DNA of 64,000 bases from Streptomyces davaonensis JCM 4913. GTDB lineage: Bacteria; Actinomycetota; Actinomycetes; Streptomycetales; Streptomycetaceae. This document shows, piece by piece, positions 43,888 through 54,362 of this stretch (position 1 is the stretch's first letter; each line of letters starts with the position of its first letter). The notes under the pieces were generated by a model that searched no databases, had not been told where the DNA came from, and saw nothing but the letters and a program-made list of their open reading frames with translations. Position numbers and translations under genes: made by a program. The DNA lies in contig NC_020504.1 of assembly GCF_000349325.1 (NCBI RefSeq), forward strand, positions 3,134,053 through 3,198,052, read 5' to 3'.

Positions 43888-45048
43888 TCAGCATCGACTC
43901 CGACCTCCGCGGACCGAGATCATCGCCTGGCGTGTCAACTTCCAGCCGTCGCCGTGTCGTTCGACGTAACCAAGTGCTCGGAGTTCGTACAGCCGGGCGA
44001 CGGCGTCGTCATCCGTGGTCTGCGCCCCGCGGGCGATCTCGCCGAGCGGGGCCGCGCGGCTGCCGGGCAGCGCGGCCAGCACCCGACGCGCGCCCGGCGC
44101 CAGCAGATCCCGCGGCAGGACGGGCCCGCGCCGGTCGGGCGCGAGCTCCCCCATGTCTCCGACGAGTTCGACGACTTCCGCGGCGTCGGTGACCAGCACG
44201 GCCTCCCCGCGCAGCAGCTCGTGCACCCCGGCGGAGAGTCCACTGGTCGCCGGCCCCGGTACCCCCATCGTGTGGCGCCCCAGCCGCTGCGCCGCCCGCG
44301 CGGTGGCCAGCGACCCGCTGCGATGCGCGGCCTCGACGACCACGGTGCCCCGGGTGAGCGCGGCGATCACCCGGTTGCGGACGATGAACCTGCTCGGCGT
44401 CGGATGATCACCGGGCGGCAACTCCCCGATGACGAGCCCCTGTTCCGCGATCCGAGTGATCAACTGGGTGTGCCCACGGGGGTACGGCCGATCAACCCCG
44501 CAGGCCAGCACGGCAACGGTCGCCCCACCCGCGGCAAGAGCCCCCCGATGAGCGGCCCCGTCAACGCCATAGGCACCCCCGGAAACCACCACCCACCCCC
44601 GCTCGGCGAGCCCGGACGCCAAGGTGGCCGCCACATGGGCCCCGTACTCCGTACAGGCCCGAGCCCCGACCACCGCCACAGACCGCAACGCCCACATCCG
44701 CAGGCTGGGCCGCCCCCGAACCCATAACCCCACGGGCCGAGCATCCCCGAGGTCATCGAGCTGGCCCGGCCACTCCGCATCCCCCGGACACACAAACCGC
44801 ACCCCCGCCTCCCCGGCGACCTCAAGATCCCGCCCAGGATCAGCCCGTTCAGCCCGAGCCAACAGCCCACCCCACCGCCGCTCGCTGATCCCCTCGAACC
44901 GTGGCGCCCTCCCCCGCAACCGCCCGGCAACCTCCCGAGCCCCCACCTCCCGCAACCAGCGCCCGGCGACCTCGTCCCCGGGTTCGAGAACCCTGGCGAG
45001 GAAGACCCGGTCGTGGAGTTCGTCGTCGGGATCGTCGGCGCGGCTCAC
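43888..45048 (-). CDS. dprA: DNA processing protein DprA (Smf)
   Basis: 386 residues from GTG 45048, overlapping the comM-like stop by four bases (GTGA). Rossmann core with VVGARACTEYG, VSGGAYGVDGAAHRGALAAGG and PTPSRFIVRNRVIAALTRGTVVVEA, followed by a C-terminal winged-helix region (~315-375). DprA loads RecA on incoming single-stranded DNA. In Streptomyces, which are not naturally competent in the usual sense, its role is unclear; it may act in recombination. Confidence 0.93.
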   Translation of the reverse strand: MSRADDPDDELHDRVFLARVLEPGDEVAGRWLREVGAREVAGRLRGRAPRFEGISERRWGGLLARAERADPGRDLEVAGEAGVRFVCPGDAEWPGQLDDLGDARPVGLWVRGRPSLRMWALRSVAVVGARACTEYGAHVAATLASGLAERGWVVVSGGAYGVDGAAHRGALAAGGATVAVLACGVDRPYPRGHTQLITRIAEQGLVIGELPPGDHPTPSRFIVRNRVIAALTRGTVVVEAAHRSGSLATARAAQRLGRHTMGVPGPATSGLSAGVHELLRGEAVLVTDAAEVVELVGDMGELAPDRRGPVLPRDLLAPGARRVLAALPGSRAAPLGEIARGAQTTDDDAVARLYELRALGYVERHGDGWKLTRQAMISVRGGRSRC

Positions 45049-46670
45049 GTCAACGCCCCGATGGCCATGGGGACCCCTCGGGGGACCCCGGTGCGCAGTT
45101 GCAGCGCGAGGGCGACGTCCATCGCGTCGGGTCGGTCGTGGCCGACGAGGTCGGCGACGGTCCAGGCGACCCGCAGGACGCGGTCGAGTCCGCGCGCCGT
45201 GAGCACGCCGCGCTCCAGGTTCCGCTCGGCCTCGTCCATCGCGCCGGGTGCGGCGTACCAGCGGCTGCGCAGTTCCCGGCCCGGCACCTCGCCGTTCGTC
45301 CGCCAGGGTGTGCCGGCCAGGCGGGCGGTCGCTCGCTCTCTGGCCTGCCGAACCCGGGCGGCCACGGTCGCCGTGGACTCGCCCCGGGCGTCGCGCTCGG
45401 TGAGTTCGGCGCGGGTGATCCGGTCGACCTCGACCCGTAGATCGACCCGGTCGAGGAGGGGCCCGGAGAGCCGGGCCTGGTAGCGGCGGATCGCGGTGGG
45501 CGGGCATTCGCAGAAGTCGTCGTTCTGCGAGAAGCGGCCACAGGGGCAGGGGTTGGCCGCGAGCACCATCAGGAACTTCGCCGGGAACCGGACGACACCC
45601 GCGCTGCGTGCGATCACGACATGCCCGGACTCCAGGGGCTGCCGGAGCGCGTCGAGGGCCTGGCCACTGAACTCGGGGGTCTCGTCCAGGAACAGGACGC
45701 CTCGGTGGGAGAGCGACACGGCGCCCGGACGGGCGATGCCGGGGCCACCGCCGACCAGTGCCTGCATGGTCGCCGAGTGGTGCGGGGCGCAGTAGGGCGG
45801 GATGTCGATCAGGGGCTTGCCCGGAGGCAGCAGTCCCGCCACCGAGTGCACCGCGGTGACCTCCAGCGACTCCTCCCTGGCCAGCCTGGGCAGGATGGCG
45901 GGCAGCCGCTCCGCGAGCATCGTCTTGCCCGCGCCGGGCGGCCCTTCCAGGAACAGATGGTGCCCGCCCGCCGCGGCGACCTCCACGGCCGTACGGGCGG
46001 AGTGCTGGCCCACGACGTCGGCGAGATCATGCCCGCTGTCGTGTTGTGCCGCTCCGGAGCTGTGCATCCCGGTGGCCGCGCCCGTGCCCGGCACGCGCAG
46101 TCCGGCGAGCAGTGGGTCGGGGCGCCCCGGCTCGTCGGGTTCCTCGTCCGGCACGGGTTCGTCCGCCAGCACGGCGATCAGCTGGCGCAGACTGCGCACG
46201 CCGAGTACGGAGACGCCAGGTACCAGGGATGCCTCGGCGGCGGCGCACTCCGGCACGACCACCTGTTCGTATCCGGCGCTCGCCGCGGCCAGCACGGCCG
46301 GGAGGATGCCCCGGACGGGCCGTACCCGCCCGTCCAGACCCAGCTCCCCGATCATCACGATGTCGGCGAGCACCCGCGGATCGATCCGTTCCGCGGCTCC
46401 CAGTACCGCGCAGGCGACAGCCAGGTCGAAGCCACTGCCCGCCTTGGGGACCGATGCCGGGCTGAGTCCCACCGTCAGCTTCTTCTGCGGCCACTCGGCC
46501 CCCGAATTCACCACAGCAGCCCGAACCCGGTCCCGGCTCTCGGTCAAGCTCTTGTCCGGCAACCCCACCAGCGTGAAAGCCGCGACGCCCGGTTCCAGGT
46601 CGGCCTGGACCTCTACGACCACGCCTTCGACGCCGACGAGGGCCACTGAGCAGGTGCGTGCGAAACCCAT
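45045..46670 (-). CDS. YifB/ComM-type Mg-chelatase-like AAA+ ATPase
   Basis: 541 residues. N-terminal Lon-like substrate fold (~1-170, VEGVVVEVQADLEPGVAAFTLVGLPDK), AAA+ core with Walker A GPPGAGKTMLAERL and Walker B VLFLDETPEF, zinc-like Cys stretch NPCPCGRFSQND..CECPP, and a C-terminal Mg-chelatase domain. ComM in other bacteria helps branch migration during recombination of foreign DNA. Coupled to yraN (one-base overlap) and dprA (four-base overlap): one DNA-processing operon. Confidence 0.94.
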   Translation of the reverse strand: MGFARTCSVALVGVEGVVVEVQADLEPGVAAFTLVGLPDKSLTESRDRVRAAVVNSGAEWPQKKLTVGLSPASVPKAGSGFDLAVACAVLGAAERIDPRVLADIVMIGELGLDGRVRPVRGILPAVLAAASAGYEQVVVPECAAAEASLVPGVSVLGVRSLRQLIAVLADEPVPDEEPDEPGRPDPLLAGLRVPGTGAATGMHSSGAAQHDSGHDLADVVGQHSARTAVEVAAAGGHHLFLEGPPGAGKTMLAERLPAILPRLAREESLEVTAVHSVAGLLPPGKPLIDIPPYCAPHHSATMQALVGGGPGIARPGAVSLSHRGVLFLDETPEFSGQALDALRQPLESGHVVIARSAGVVRFPAKFLMVLAANPCPCGRFSQNDDFCECPPTAIRRYQARLSGPLLDRVDLRVEVDRITRAELTERDARGESTATVAARVRQARERATARLAGTPWRTNGEVPGRELRSRWYAAPGAMDEAERNLERGVLTARGLDRVLRVAWTVADLVGHDRPDAMDVALALQLRTGVPRGVPMAIGALT

Positions 46671-47032
46671 CAGGCCACCCCCCGCACGTGCTCGACGACG
46701 GGTGCGCCCCGTTCGGGGAGCAGGACTCCGATCACGTCGATGCGGACACCGCCGGGTGGGGCTCCGCCGTGGGTCTGGATCCAGCGTTCGGCCAGATCGC
46801 GCAGGCGTTCCGCCTTCTCGGGGGTCACCGCGGCCATGGGATGCTCGAAGCAGTCGCCCCTGCGGGTCTTCACCTCACAGACGACCAGCGCGTCCCCGTC
46901 CCGCGCCACGATGTCGATCTCGCCGGTCCGGCCACAGCGCCAGTTGCGCTCCAGGACCGTCATCCCGGCCTCGGCCAGCCGTCGGGCGGCCAGCCTCTCT
47001 CCGTACTTGCCGAGTGCACTGCGTGCGTTCAT
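46670..47032 (-). CDS. yraN: YraN family endonuclease-like protein (UPF0102)
   Basis: 120 residues from ATG 47032 with GGAGGTG upstream. The restriction-endonuclease-like core is clear: [18 protein letters not shown], then [22 protein letters not shown] holding the E-x-D and E-x-K residues. Precise function unknown. First gene of yraN-comM-dprA. Confidence 0.92.
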   Translation of the reverse strand: MNARSALGKYGERLAARRLAEAGMTVLERNWRCGRTGEIDIVARDGDALVVCEVKTRRGDCFEHPMAAVTPEKAERLRDLAERWIQTHGGAPPGGVRIDVIGVLLPERGAPVVEHVRGVA

Positions 47033-47072
47033 GTCGGCACCACCTCCGGCACCGACGATCACGCATCCGCCC

Positions 47073-47096
47073 CCATGGAAATGATCTTGGGGGATG
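47073..47096 (-). terminator. Stem-loop after the DUF2469 gene
   Basis: CCCCCA (47073-47078) and TGGGGG (47091-47096), six pairs with a 12-base loop, between the DUF2469 stop (47121) and the yraN start (47032). A weak terminator. Confidence 0.45.
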
Positions 47097-47120
47097 ACTC
47101 CCTAGTTGTGGATAACTCCG

Positions 47121-47429
47121 TCACCCGCTCGGCAGTTCGAGGTCGCTCTTGTTCAGCTCCTCGATATTCACGTCCTTGAACGTGAGCACCCGCACCTGCT
47201 TCACGAAGCGGGCCGGCCGATACATGTCCCAGACCCAGGCATCCGCCATGGACACCTCGAAGAACACCTCCCCCTGGACCGAGTGCACCTGCATCTCGTA
47301 GTCGTTGGTGAGGTAGAAGCGCCGCTCGGTCTCGATCACGTATTTGAACAGACCGACGACATCGCGGTACTCCCGGTAGAGCTTGAGCTCCATCTCGGTC
47401 TCGTACTTTTCGAGGTCCTCGGCGCTCAT
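47121..47429 (-). CDS. DUF2469 family protein
   Basis: 102 residues, acidic, with AGGGGA before the ATG. The opening MSAEDLEKYETEMELKLYREYRDVVGLFKYVIETERRFYL is highly typical of DUF2469, a family nearly limited to Actinobacteria and found next to signal peptidase and yraN genes. No enzyme motif is seen; function unknown. Confidence 0.9.
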   Translation of the reverse strand: MSAEDLEKYETEMELKLYREYRDVVGLFKYVIETERRFYLTNDYEMQVHSVQGEVFFEVSMADAWVWDMYRPARFVKQVRVLTFKDVNIEELNKSDLELPSG

Positions 47430-47485
47430 GGCATGTTCCCCTTCAGCCGTGCGATCCCACCATTGTGCGCCAGTCCCGCGAGCCC

Positions 47486-47992
47486 CTAGACGATTTCGGT
47501 GTCAAGGGTCACGGGCCCGGCCGGGGGACCTTCGTCGAGCAGCCTGCGCAGCAGCTCGGCGAGTCTGGTCGGATACACCGTCTCATGTGCCCGGGTCAGT
47601 TCCTGACACGTCCACCAGCGCGCTCCGGCGACACTGCGCCGCTCCAGCTCGGTCAGGGCGAGGGCCCGCGTCGCCGTCTGTGTCGTACGGGCCAGGTAGT
47701 ACCACTCGTCCTGGTCCCAGCGGCGCCCCGCGAACGGGAACGAGCACGTCCGCCGCCACAGCACCGGACCGAGATCGACCTCGGTGATGCCGGTCTCCTC
47801 CGCGAGTTCCCGCAACGCGGCCTGCTCCCGGGTCTCGTCGCCCTCGACGCCACCGCCCGGCGTGAACCACCAGTCGTCACTCACATCCTCCGGCTCATGG
47901 CCGTGCAGGAGCAGAATGCGGTTCTCGGGGTCCAGCAGCACCACCCGCGCGACCTTGCGCAGACCGCCCGCGTACGTGTCCTCAGCGGGCAC
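47486..47992 (-). CDS. NUDIX hydrolase
   Basis: 168 residues from GTG 47992, overlapping the sipZ end by 11 bases. Complete Nudix box: GGVEGDETREQAALRELAEETGI. It likely hydrolyses a nucleoside diphosphate derivative; substrate unknown. Last gene of the sip cluster. Confidence 0.9.
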   Translation of the reverse strand: MPAEDTYAGGLRKVARVVLLDPENRILLLHGHEPEDVSDDWWFTPGGGVEGDETREQAALRELAEETGITEVDLGPVLWRRTCSFPFAGRRWDQDEWYYLARTTQTATRALALTELERRSVAGARWWTCQELTRAHETVYPTRLAELLRRLLDEGPPAGPVTLDTEIV

Positions 47993-48752
47993 CCACGGGC
48001 TCCGTCCTGGTACGGGACCGGCCGCCGAGCCGCTTCGCCACCGGACCGTAGGCGCCACCGCCGAGCACCAGTACCGCGCCCACCACAATCAGGGCGATCA
48101 TCATGCGCAGCGGACCCGGCGAGGAGAGCGCGCCCAGCTTCTCGAAGCCGGTGGGGCGCTCCAGCATGCCGTCCATCGGCCAGACGACGGCGTCGACCCG
48201 GGCCGTCACCACGTCCCGCGAGACCGTGCCGCTCGCGGCGTCCGTCAGATGTGCGGTGGAGTCCAGCGAGCCCGACCGCTCGTCACCGAGCAGGAACAGC
48301 CGTCCCTCGGGGACGGTCACCGTCGGGAAGTTCTGGATCTCGGCCAGGCTGCCCTCGGGCAGATACGGTTCGTCGATCTTCTTGCCGTCGACCGTCAGTT
48401 TGCCGTCCGTGCAGCAGGCGACGGTGTCACCGCCGACGGCCACGACCCGCTTGACCACGGGAGCGTTCGCCCAGTTCGCGTCGTTGAAGACCACGACGTC
48501 ACCACGGCGGATGTCCTCCCCGTCGATCCGCTCGGCCAGCACCCGCTCACCGGCGTCGATGGTCGGCGTCATCGAACTGGTGGGCACGGTGTACGGCCGG
48601 TAGATCACCGCCGCCCAGGCGAAACCGCCCAGGAACAGCACCAGGCCCAGCGCCACGGCAATCCCGGACAGTCGCTGTCCGAGCTTGGTGCCCGCCGGGC
48701 CGTTGCCTCCGCTGCTCGGCGGGGCCGTACGTGTCGTGCTCTCACCACCCAT
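47982..48752 (-). CDS. sipZ: Type I signal peptidase (SipZ-like)
   Basis: 256 residues. N-terminal helix ~28-50, catalytic Ser60 in PTSSMTP, catalytic Lys in VVKRVVAVGGDTV (about residue 101), box E GDERSGSLDS, and a C-terminal helix (~215-240). It removes Sec and Tat signal peptides at the outer face of the membrane. Box D/E differ from the other three, so it is the most divergent of the four. Order W-X-Y-Z matches Streptomyces. Confidence 0.93.
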   Translation of the reverse strand: MGGESTTRTAPPSSGGNGPAGTKLGQRLSGIAVALGLVLFLGGFAWAAVIYRPYTVPTSSMTPTIDAGERVLAERIDGEDIRRGDVVVFNDANWANAPVVKRVVAVGGDTVACCTDGKLTVDGKKIDEPYLPEGSLAEIQNFPTVTVPEGRLFLLGDERSGSLDSTAHLTDAASGTVSRDVVTARVDAVVWPMDGMLERPTGFEKLGALSSPGPLRMMIALIVVGAVLVLGGGAYGPVAKRLGGRSRTRTEPVGAR

Positions 48753-48803
48753 GGGTCCGCACCCTACCCGGGGGTACGCCCCCGGGTCAGCCCACGGTCT
48801 GGA

Positions 48804-49763
48804 TCATTCGGCGCCCTGGCGGGATCGCCGACGGCGCCACAGGGCGATCGGCAGGACACCGGCGAGGGCGAGGCCCTCGGGGGCGACGGCCGCCGCCTGG
48901 GCGCTGAGGTTCTGGTCGAAGGTGTCGGGCACCGGCAGGGTGTCCCAGCGGTTGATCGGCCAGGCGACGACGATGGCGCGTCCGACGACCTTGTCGACCG
49001 GGACCATGCCCTTGTTGGCGTCCGCCTGGTTGTAGCGGGAGTCCCGGGAGTTCTGCCGGTGGTCGCCCATGACCCAGATGTAGCCCTCGGGCACCTTCAC
49101 CTTGAACTGGCCGCCCTGGTCGTCCACGGTGCACGGGGTGTTGCCCGGGTAGACGTACGACGTCTCGTTCAGCGCCTTGCCGTTGACCTTCAGCGGGCCG
49201 GTGCCCTTGCACTCGACCGTGTCACCGCCGACTCCGATGACCCGCTTGATCAGGTCTTTCTCCTCCGCCGACGGCATCAGGCCGATCCAGCTGAGGAACG
49301 TCTGAAGGGCGTTCGGCTCGGGCGTCGGCTCGCCCAGCAGCCACTTGTCGGGGTCGTGGAAGACGACGACCTCGCCGCGCTCGGGCTCGGAGCCGAACCA
49401 GGGCGTGAGCTTGTCGACCAGGACCCGGTCGCCCTGCTGGAGGGTGTTCTGCATCGAGTCGGACGGGATGGAGAAGGCCTGCACCAGGAACGTCTTGATC
49501 AGCAGCGCCAGCACCAGCGCGATACCGATCAGGATGGGCAGCTCCTTCCAGAAGGAGCGGGGCTTCTTCACCGTGGGGGCCGAGTCACCCGGTCCCTGGT
49601 CGTCCGTGCGGGTCCGGTCCCCGGCCGTCGTGGCCTCGTCGGCCGGGCCGGATTCATTCCCGGAGGTCACGGCGCCGTCCGAGGCCGGGGCGGCCGATTC
49701 CGCGGGGCGTCCGCGGTCCTCGCCGTCGTGCCCGGATCGTGCGCCTACCGCCACATCCCCCAC
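48804..49763 (-). CDS. sipY: Type I signal peptidase (SipY-like)
   Basis: 319 residues from GTG 49763 with an excellent AAGGAG five bases upstream. Long acidic cytoplasmic head (~1-70), helix ~73-96, catalytic Ser103 in IPSDSM, Lys in LIKRVIGVGGDTV, GDHRQNSRDSR box E, and a C-terminal hydrophobic segment. In S. lividans SipY is the major signal peptidase. It begins 110 bases before the preceding gene ends, in another frame. Confidence 0.95.
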   Translation of the reverse strand: MGDVAVGARSGHDGEDRGRPAESAAPASDGAVTSGNESGPADEATTAGDRTRTDDQGPGDSAPTVKKPRSFWKELPILIGIALVLALLIKTFLVQAFSIPSDSMQNTLQQGDRVLVDKLTPWFGSEPERGEVVVFHDPDKWLLGEPTPEPNALQTFLSWIGLMPSAEEKDLIKRVIGVGGDTVECKGTGPLKVNGKALNETSYVYPGNTPCTVDDQGGQFKVKVPEGYIWVMGDHRQNSRDSRYNQADANKGMVPVDKVVGRAIVVAWPINRWDTLPVPDTFDQNLSAQAAAVAPEGLALAGVLPIALWRRRRSRQGAE

Positions 49764-50742
49764 GCCAACTCCTTACTCTGTGCCGCTGCCTGCCCCAGAG
49801 GCGACGCAGGCCCACCACTCCCATAACGAGCGGGAGTTCCGCAGGGGTCGGGAGTCGGATCGTTCCGTTCGGATCGTCGGGGGCAACCCTATGCGACAGC
49901 TCGGGAGCCGCGGTCGACCCGGTGGCCGAGTCGGAGACGGATGCGTAGGTTTTCGGTTCGTCCAGGGAGCCCCAGTGACCGAAGGGCCAGGCGATGACCA
50001 TGGCGCGGCCCACCACCTCGTCCTCGGAGACGGTGCCGCCGTTCTGGTCCTGGTGCGATCGGGAGTCGGCGGAGTCGGCCCGGTGGTCGCCCATCACCCA
50101 AAGGCGCCCCTCGGGGACGGTGATGTCGAACGGGGTCTGTGAGGGGGCGTTCCCGGGGAAGAGGTAGTCCTGCTCGGACAGCGGGACGCCGTTGACGGTG
50201 ACCCGGCCCTGGGTGTCACAGCACTTGACCCGGTCGCCGCCCACTCCGACGACCCGCTTGATCAGGTCCTTCTCGTCCTCCGACGGCAGCAGGCCGATGA
50301 AGGTGAGCCCTTCCTTGATCTGCTTGATGACGACGGGGTCTTCCTTCTTGGCGGTGGGCTGCTCGTCCTGGAGCCAGCCGCCCGGGTCCTTGAACACGAC
50401 GACGTCCCCGCGCTGCGGCTTGGAGCCGAACCACGGGGTGAGCTTGTCGACCAGGACCCGGTCGCCGATCTGGATCGTCTGCTCCATAGAGCCGGACGGG
50501 ATCACGAAGGCCTGTACGAGGAAGGTCTTCAGGACCAGCGCTATGAGCACCGCGACACCGACCAGGAGCGGGATCTCCTTGATCGCGCTGCGCCTGCGTC
50601 GGCGCTTGACCTTGCGCTGGAGCTTGCGGCGCTCCGCGCGTGACCGGCCGCCGGCCGCCGAGAAGGCGCGCCGGGAGCCGGTGGGCAGGAGGTTGTCGGC
50701 GGCGCTGCTGGGTGCCCCGCGAGGCTTTCCGCGGTTACCCAT
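49654..50742 (-). CDS. sipX: Type I signal peptidase (SipX-like)
   Basis: 362 residues from ATG 50742. Very basic head (KRRRRRSAIKE), helix ~57-80, Ser85 in IPSGSM, Lys in LIKRVVGVGGDRV, GDHRADSADSR box E. The last ~37 residues are Arg/Gly-rich (RARRRGPRTPRGIGRPGLGRRR) and are encoded inside sipY in another frame, so the tail may be non-functional or the stop may differ in relatives. It overlaps sipW by 8 bases. Confidence 0.92.
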   Translation of the reverse strand: MGNRGKPRGAPSSAADNLLPTGSRRAFSAAGGRSRAERRKLQRKVKRRRRRSAIKEIPLLVGVAVLIALVLKTFLVQAFVIPSGSMEQTIQIGDRVLVDKLTPWFGSKPQRGDVVVFKDPGGWLQDEQPTAKKEDPVVIKQIKEGLTFIGLLPSEDEKDLIKRVVGVGGDRVKCCDTQGRVTVNGVPLSEQDYLFPGNAPSQTPFDITVPEGRLWVMGDHRADSADSRSHQDQNGGTVSEDEVVGRAMVIAWPFGHWGSLDEPKTYASVSDSATGSTAAPELSHRVAPDDPNGTIRLPTPAELPLVMGVVGLRRLWGRQRHRVRSWRGGCGGRRTIRARRRGPRTPRGIGRPGLGRRRDLRE

Positions 50743-51451
50743 GGGCACCGTCCGATTCGGGCACGCGCGCGTAGGCGTCGGGACGCTCCAGGCGGGTCCA
50801 GTGGTCGGTGGGCCAGACGATCCAGTCGGCCCGGCCGATGACGTCACCGACGGGGATCATGCCGCCGCCCGGGGAGCCCAGGTGGTCGCGGGAGTCGCTG
50901 GAGGCGCTGCGGTGGTCGCCGAGGACGAAGAGGGTGCCCTCGGGCACGACGAGGTCGAAGGAGACGCTCGACGGATCGTCCCCGGCGTACAGGAACGCCG
51001 ACTCGTCGACCGACCGGCCGTTCACCTGGATCCTCCCCTCCTTGTCGCAGCAGACCACGTGGTCTCCCCCCACACCGACAACGCGTTTGATGTAGTCCGC
51101 GTCCCCGAAATACCCGGTTCCGTCGAACACGACGACATCGCCACGCTGCGGCTGAGCACCGAAACGGTACGCCAACTTATTTACGAGAACGCGGTCCCCG
51201 ATCCTCAATCCGCGCTCCATGGATCCGCTGGGGATCTGGAACGGCTGGAGCACGAAGGTGTTGAGGAGCAGCAGAAAGACCAGGAAGACCAGCAAGGTCA
51301 GGCTGATCCACCCGCCCGGCAGCCAGTGGGTGATCCGCGACACCAACGCGAAACGCGACCGTCCCTCCGGCCCTCTCGCAGCCGAGGTGTCCTCGGTTCC
51401 GGAAGGGCGGGAGGAGCGGTCGCGCTCCGTCGGCTGTGCTTCGGTGTCCAT
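50735..51451 (-). CDS. sipW: Type I signal peptidase (SipW-like)
   Basis: 238 residues, single membrane helix (~48-68), Ser77 in IPSGSM, Lys122 in YIKRVVGVGGD, GDHRSASSDSR box E. It lacks the C-terminal helix of the other three. First gene of the cluster. A 7-pair repeat CGGGGCC/GGCCCCG (51452-51476) lies directly before the ATG with TAGCAT in its loop, so a short-leader promoter and a hairpin coincide here. Confidence 0.93.
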   Translation of the reverse strand: MDTEAQPTERDRSSRPSGTEDTSAARGPEGRSRFALVSRITHWLPGGWISLTLLVFLVFLLLLNTFVLQPFQIPSGSMERGLRIGDRVLVNKLAYRFGAQPQRGDVVVFDGTGYFGDADYIKRVVGVGGDHVVCCDKEGRIQVNGRSVDESAFLYAGDDPSSVSFDLVVPEGTLFVLGDHRSASSDSRDHLGSPGGGMIPVGDVIGRADWIVWPTDHWTRLERPDAYARVPESDGAHG

Positions 51452-51496
51452 CGGGGCCAGATGCTATCCGGCCCCGCTGTGACGTACCGAAAGCGC

Positions 51497-51847
51497 TCAG
51501 TTCTCGCGCTTCTCCTTGATCTTCGCGGCCTTGCCGCGGAGCTCACGGAGGTAGTACAGCTTGGCGCGACGCACGTCACCCTTGGTGACGAGCTCGATCT
51601 TCTCGACGATCGGGGTGTGCACCGGGAAGGTGCGCTCGACGCCCACCGAGAAGGAGACCTTGCGGACCGTGAAGGTCTCGCGGACACCGGCGCCCTGGCG
51701 ACGGATGACTACGCCCTTGAACTGCTGCACACGGGAGCGGTTGCCCTCGATGACGCGGACGTGGACGTTGACGGTGTCACCCGGGCGGAAGGCCGGGAGG
51801 TCGCTGCGCAGCGACGCGGCGTCGACGGAGTCGAGCAGGTGAGACAT
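51497..51847 (-). CDS. rplS: 50S ribosomal protein L19
   Basis: 116 residues from ATG 51847, the usual Streptomyces length. Typical L19 stretches: [56 protein letters not shown] and [18 protein letters not shown]. It lies 133 bases after trmD in the rpsP-khpA-rimM-trmD-rplS array and probably has its own promoter in that gap. Confidence 0.96.
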   Translation of the reverse strand: MSHLLDSVDAASLRSDLPAFRPGDTVNVHVRVIEGNRSRVQQFKGVVIRRQGAGVRETFTVRKVSFSVGVERTFPVHTPIVEKIELVTKGDVRRAKLYYLRELRGKAAKIKEKREN

Positions 51848-51980
51848 TTCGTCTGCTTTCTTCACCCATGCCACAGGTCATGGGCGGGAGCTAGGTGTTC
51901 CAGAGGATGCTGTCCGCGTCGGGGCGGGCGTCGTGTCCCCCTGCGGCAGGGGCGCACGCCGGACGGCGCACAACAGCGAC

Positions 51981-52813
<833 letters not shown>

Positions 52814-52814
<1 letters not shown>

Positions 52815-53365
52815 TACGAGCCGTCCTCGGCGTCCCGCGAGGAGGCGATCTCCGCCTGGTCGTCGATCAGTCCGGGCGGCGGGTCGATGACGGCCTTCTG
52901 CTCGGCCAGGTCGATCTCGGTGACGATCTCCTCGACGAACGGGATCATCACCTCGCTGCCGTCGGCCCGCTCGACGATGAACAGGTCCTGCGAGGGCAGA
53001 TGCGAGATCTCGGTGATCCGGCCGACCTGCACACCGTCCTTGGTCACCACGTCCAGGTCCATCAGCTGGTGGTCGTAGTACTCGTCCTCCTCCTCGGGCA
53101 GCTCGTCGGGGTCGACGTCGGCGATGAGGAGGATGTTGCGCAGGGCCTCGGCGGCGGTGCGGTCGCGCACGCCCTCGAAGCGCAGCAGCAGCCGGCCGCT
53201 GTGCACCCGGCCGGTCTCGATGGTGAGCGGACCGGCGGAGGCGGGGTCGGTGGTCAGTACGGCGCCGGGGCCGAGCCTCAGTTCCGGCTCGTCGGTGCGT
53301 ACCTCGACGGTGACCTCGCCCTTGATGCCGTGGGCGCGGCCGATCCGGGCGACTACGAGCTGCAC
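52814..53365 (-). CDS. rimM: 16S rRNA processing protein RimM
   Basis: 183 residues from GTG 53365 (AGGAG 11 bases upstream). N-terminal RimM domain ([24 protein letters not shown]) and C-terminal PRC barrel (~95-170, [20 protein letters not shown]). It helps assemble the 30S head around S19. The frame is open to 53494 but upstream residues belong to the khpA region. Confidence 0.95.
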
Positions 53366-53453
53366 TTTTCGAAGATCTCCTGTCGTACGTACGACTGCGG
53401 GCCGGGGACGGCCCAGTGGCCCTCCCCGGCCCGAGCCGGTGCTGCGTTCGGCG

Positions 53454-53693
53454 TCAGCGGACGTGGTCCACGTCGACGAGGTCGACGCGGACACCGCGGC
53501 CGCCGATGGCGCCCACGACGGTACGCAGAGCGCGTGCGGTGCGGCCGTTGCGGCCGATCACCTTGCCGAGGTCGTCGGGGTGGACCCGGACCTCCAGCAC
53601 GCGTCCGCGGCGCAGGTTGCGGGAAGCGACCTGCACATCGTCAGGGTTGTCGACGATGCCCTTCACGAGGTGCTCAAGCGCCTCTTCGAGCAT
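53454..53693 (-). CDS. khpA: KH-domain RNA-binding protein
   Basis: 79 residues. Single KH domain with the GxxG loop in [12 protein letters not shown]. KhpA binds small RNAs or mRNAs in Gram-positive bacteria; in this array it sits between rpsP and rimM as usual. Five bases separate it from rpsP. Confidence 0.94.
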   Translation of the reverse strand: MLEEALEHLVKGIVDNPDDVQVASRNLRRGRVLEVRVHPDDLGKVIGRNGRTARALRTVVGAIGGRGVRVDLVDVDHVR

Positions 53694-53698
53694 GGTGC

Positions 53699-54118
53699 TC
53701 AGGCCTCGGCCGACGCGGACTCGGCGGCGGCCTCGTCCTTCTTCTCCGCCTTCTTCTTCTGGGTGATGGCCTCACCCTTGCCCTCGTCGTCGCCACCGAG
53801 GGCCTCGAACGACGGGCGCGCCTTCTTCGGCTCGGCAACCAGCAGCGGAGCCGGGGCGGGCTCGCCCTTGAACTTCTGCCAGTCGCCGGTCTTCTTCAGG
53901 ATGGCGAGGACGGGCTCGGTCGGCTGCGCGCCGACACCCAGCCAGTACGCGACGCGGTCGGCGTCCACCTCGATGACCGACGGGTTGTAGGTCGGGTGGT
54001 ACTTGCCGATCTCCTCGATCGCACGGCCGTCACGGCGGGTGCGGGAGTCGGCGACGACGATGCGGTAGTGAGGCGAACGGATCTTGCCCAGACGCTTCAG
54101 CTTGATCTTGACTGCCAC
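53699..54118 (-). CDS. rpsP: 30S ribosomal protein S16
   Basis: 139 residues from GTG 54118 with AGGAG upstream. S16 core [40 protein letters not shown] (1-~80) and a Lys/Glu/Ala-rich tail typical of Streptomyces. First gene of the array that also holds khpA, rimM, trmD and rplS. Confidence 0.96.
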   Translation of the reverse strand: MAVKIKLKRLGKIRSPHYRIVVADSRTRRDGRAIEEIGKYHPTYNPSVIEVDADRVAYWLGVGAQPTEPVLAILKKTGDWQKFKGEPAPAPLLVAEPKKARPSFEALGGDDEGKGEAITQKKKAEKKDEAAAESASAEA

Positions 54119-54362
54119 GGGAGTGGATTCTCCTGGATTTGACGTGGTTGGGCACGGCGAGATTGCCGCGTGGGGTTGCGGTACCCGAGTGCCCGATGGA
54201 CGCGTCAGCCGGAGGAGAGAGGGGTCCTGTGCGGCTGTCGAGTACAGCTAGCCATTGTGCCACACCCTGCGGGTCTCCTCGGACCGGGGGCGTGGCCGGG
54301 CATGACTGAGGGGCACCCGGCGTTGCAGGTGCCGCTGGGTGGGCCGCGCAGCCCGGCGCTCA
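54119..54362 (-). other. rpsP promoter region, no gene
   Basis: Gene-free apart from regulatory sequence. A CACAAT -10-like hexamer (complement of 54254-54259) preceded by TGG lies about 136 bases before rpsP; no strong -35 is seen 16-18 bases upstream. The segment is otherwise plain. The terminator at 54363-54391 insulates it from the SprT-like gene. Confidence 0.4.

Noticed and set aside
49654..49763. Frameshift fusing sipX and sipY
   Set aside because: sipY has its own excellent Shine-Dalgarno and complete catalytic residues; both genes are intact in their own frames.
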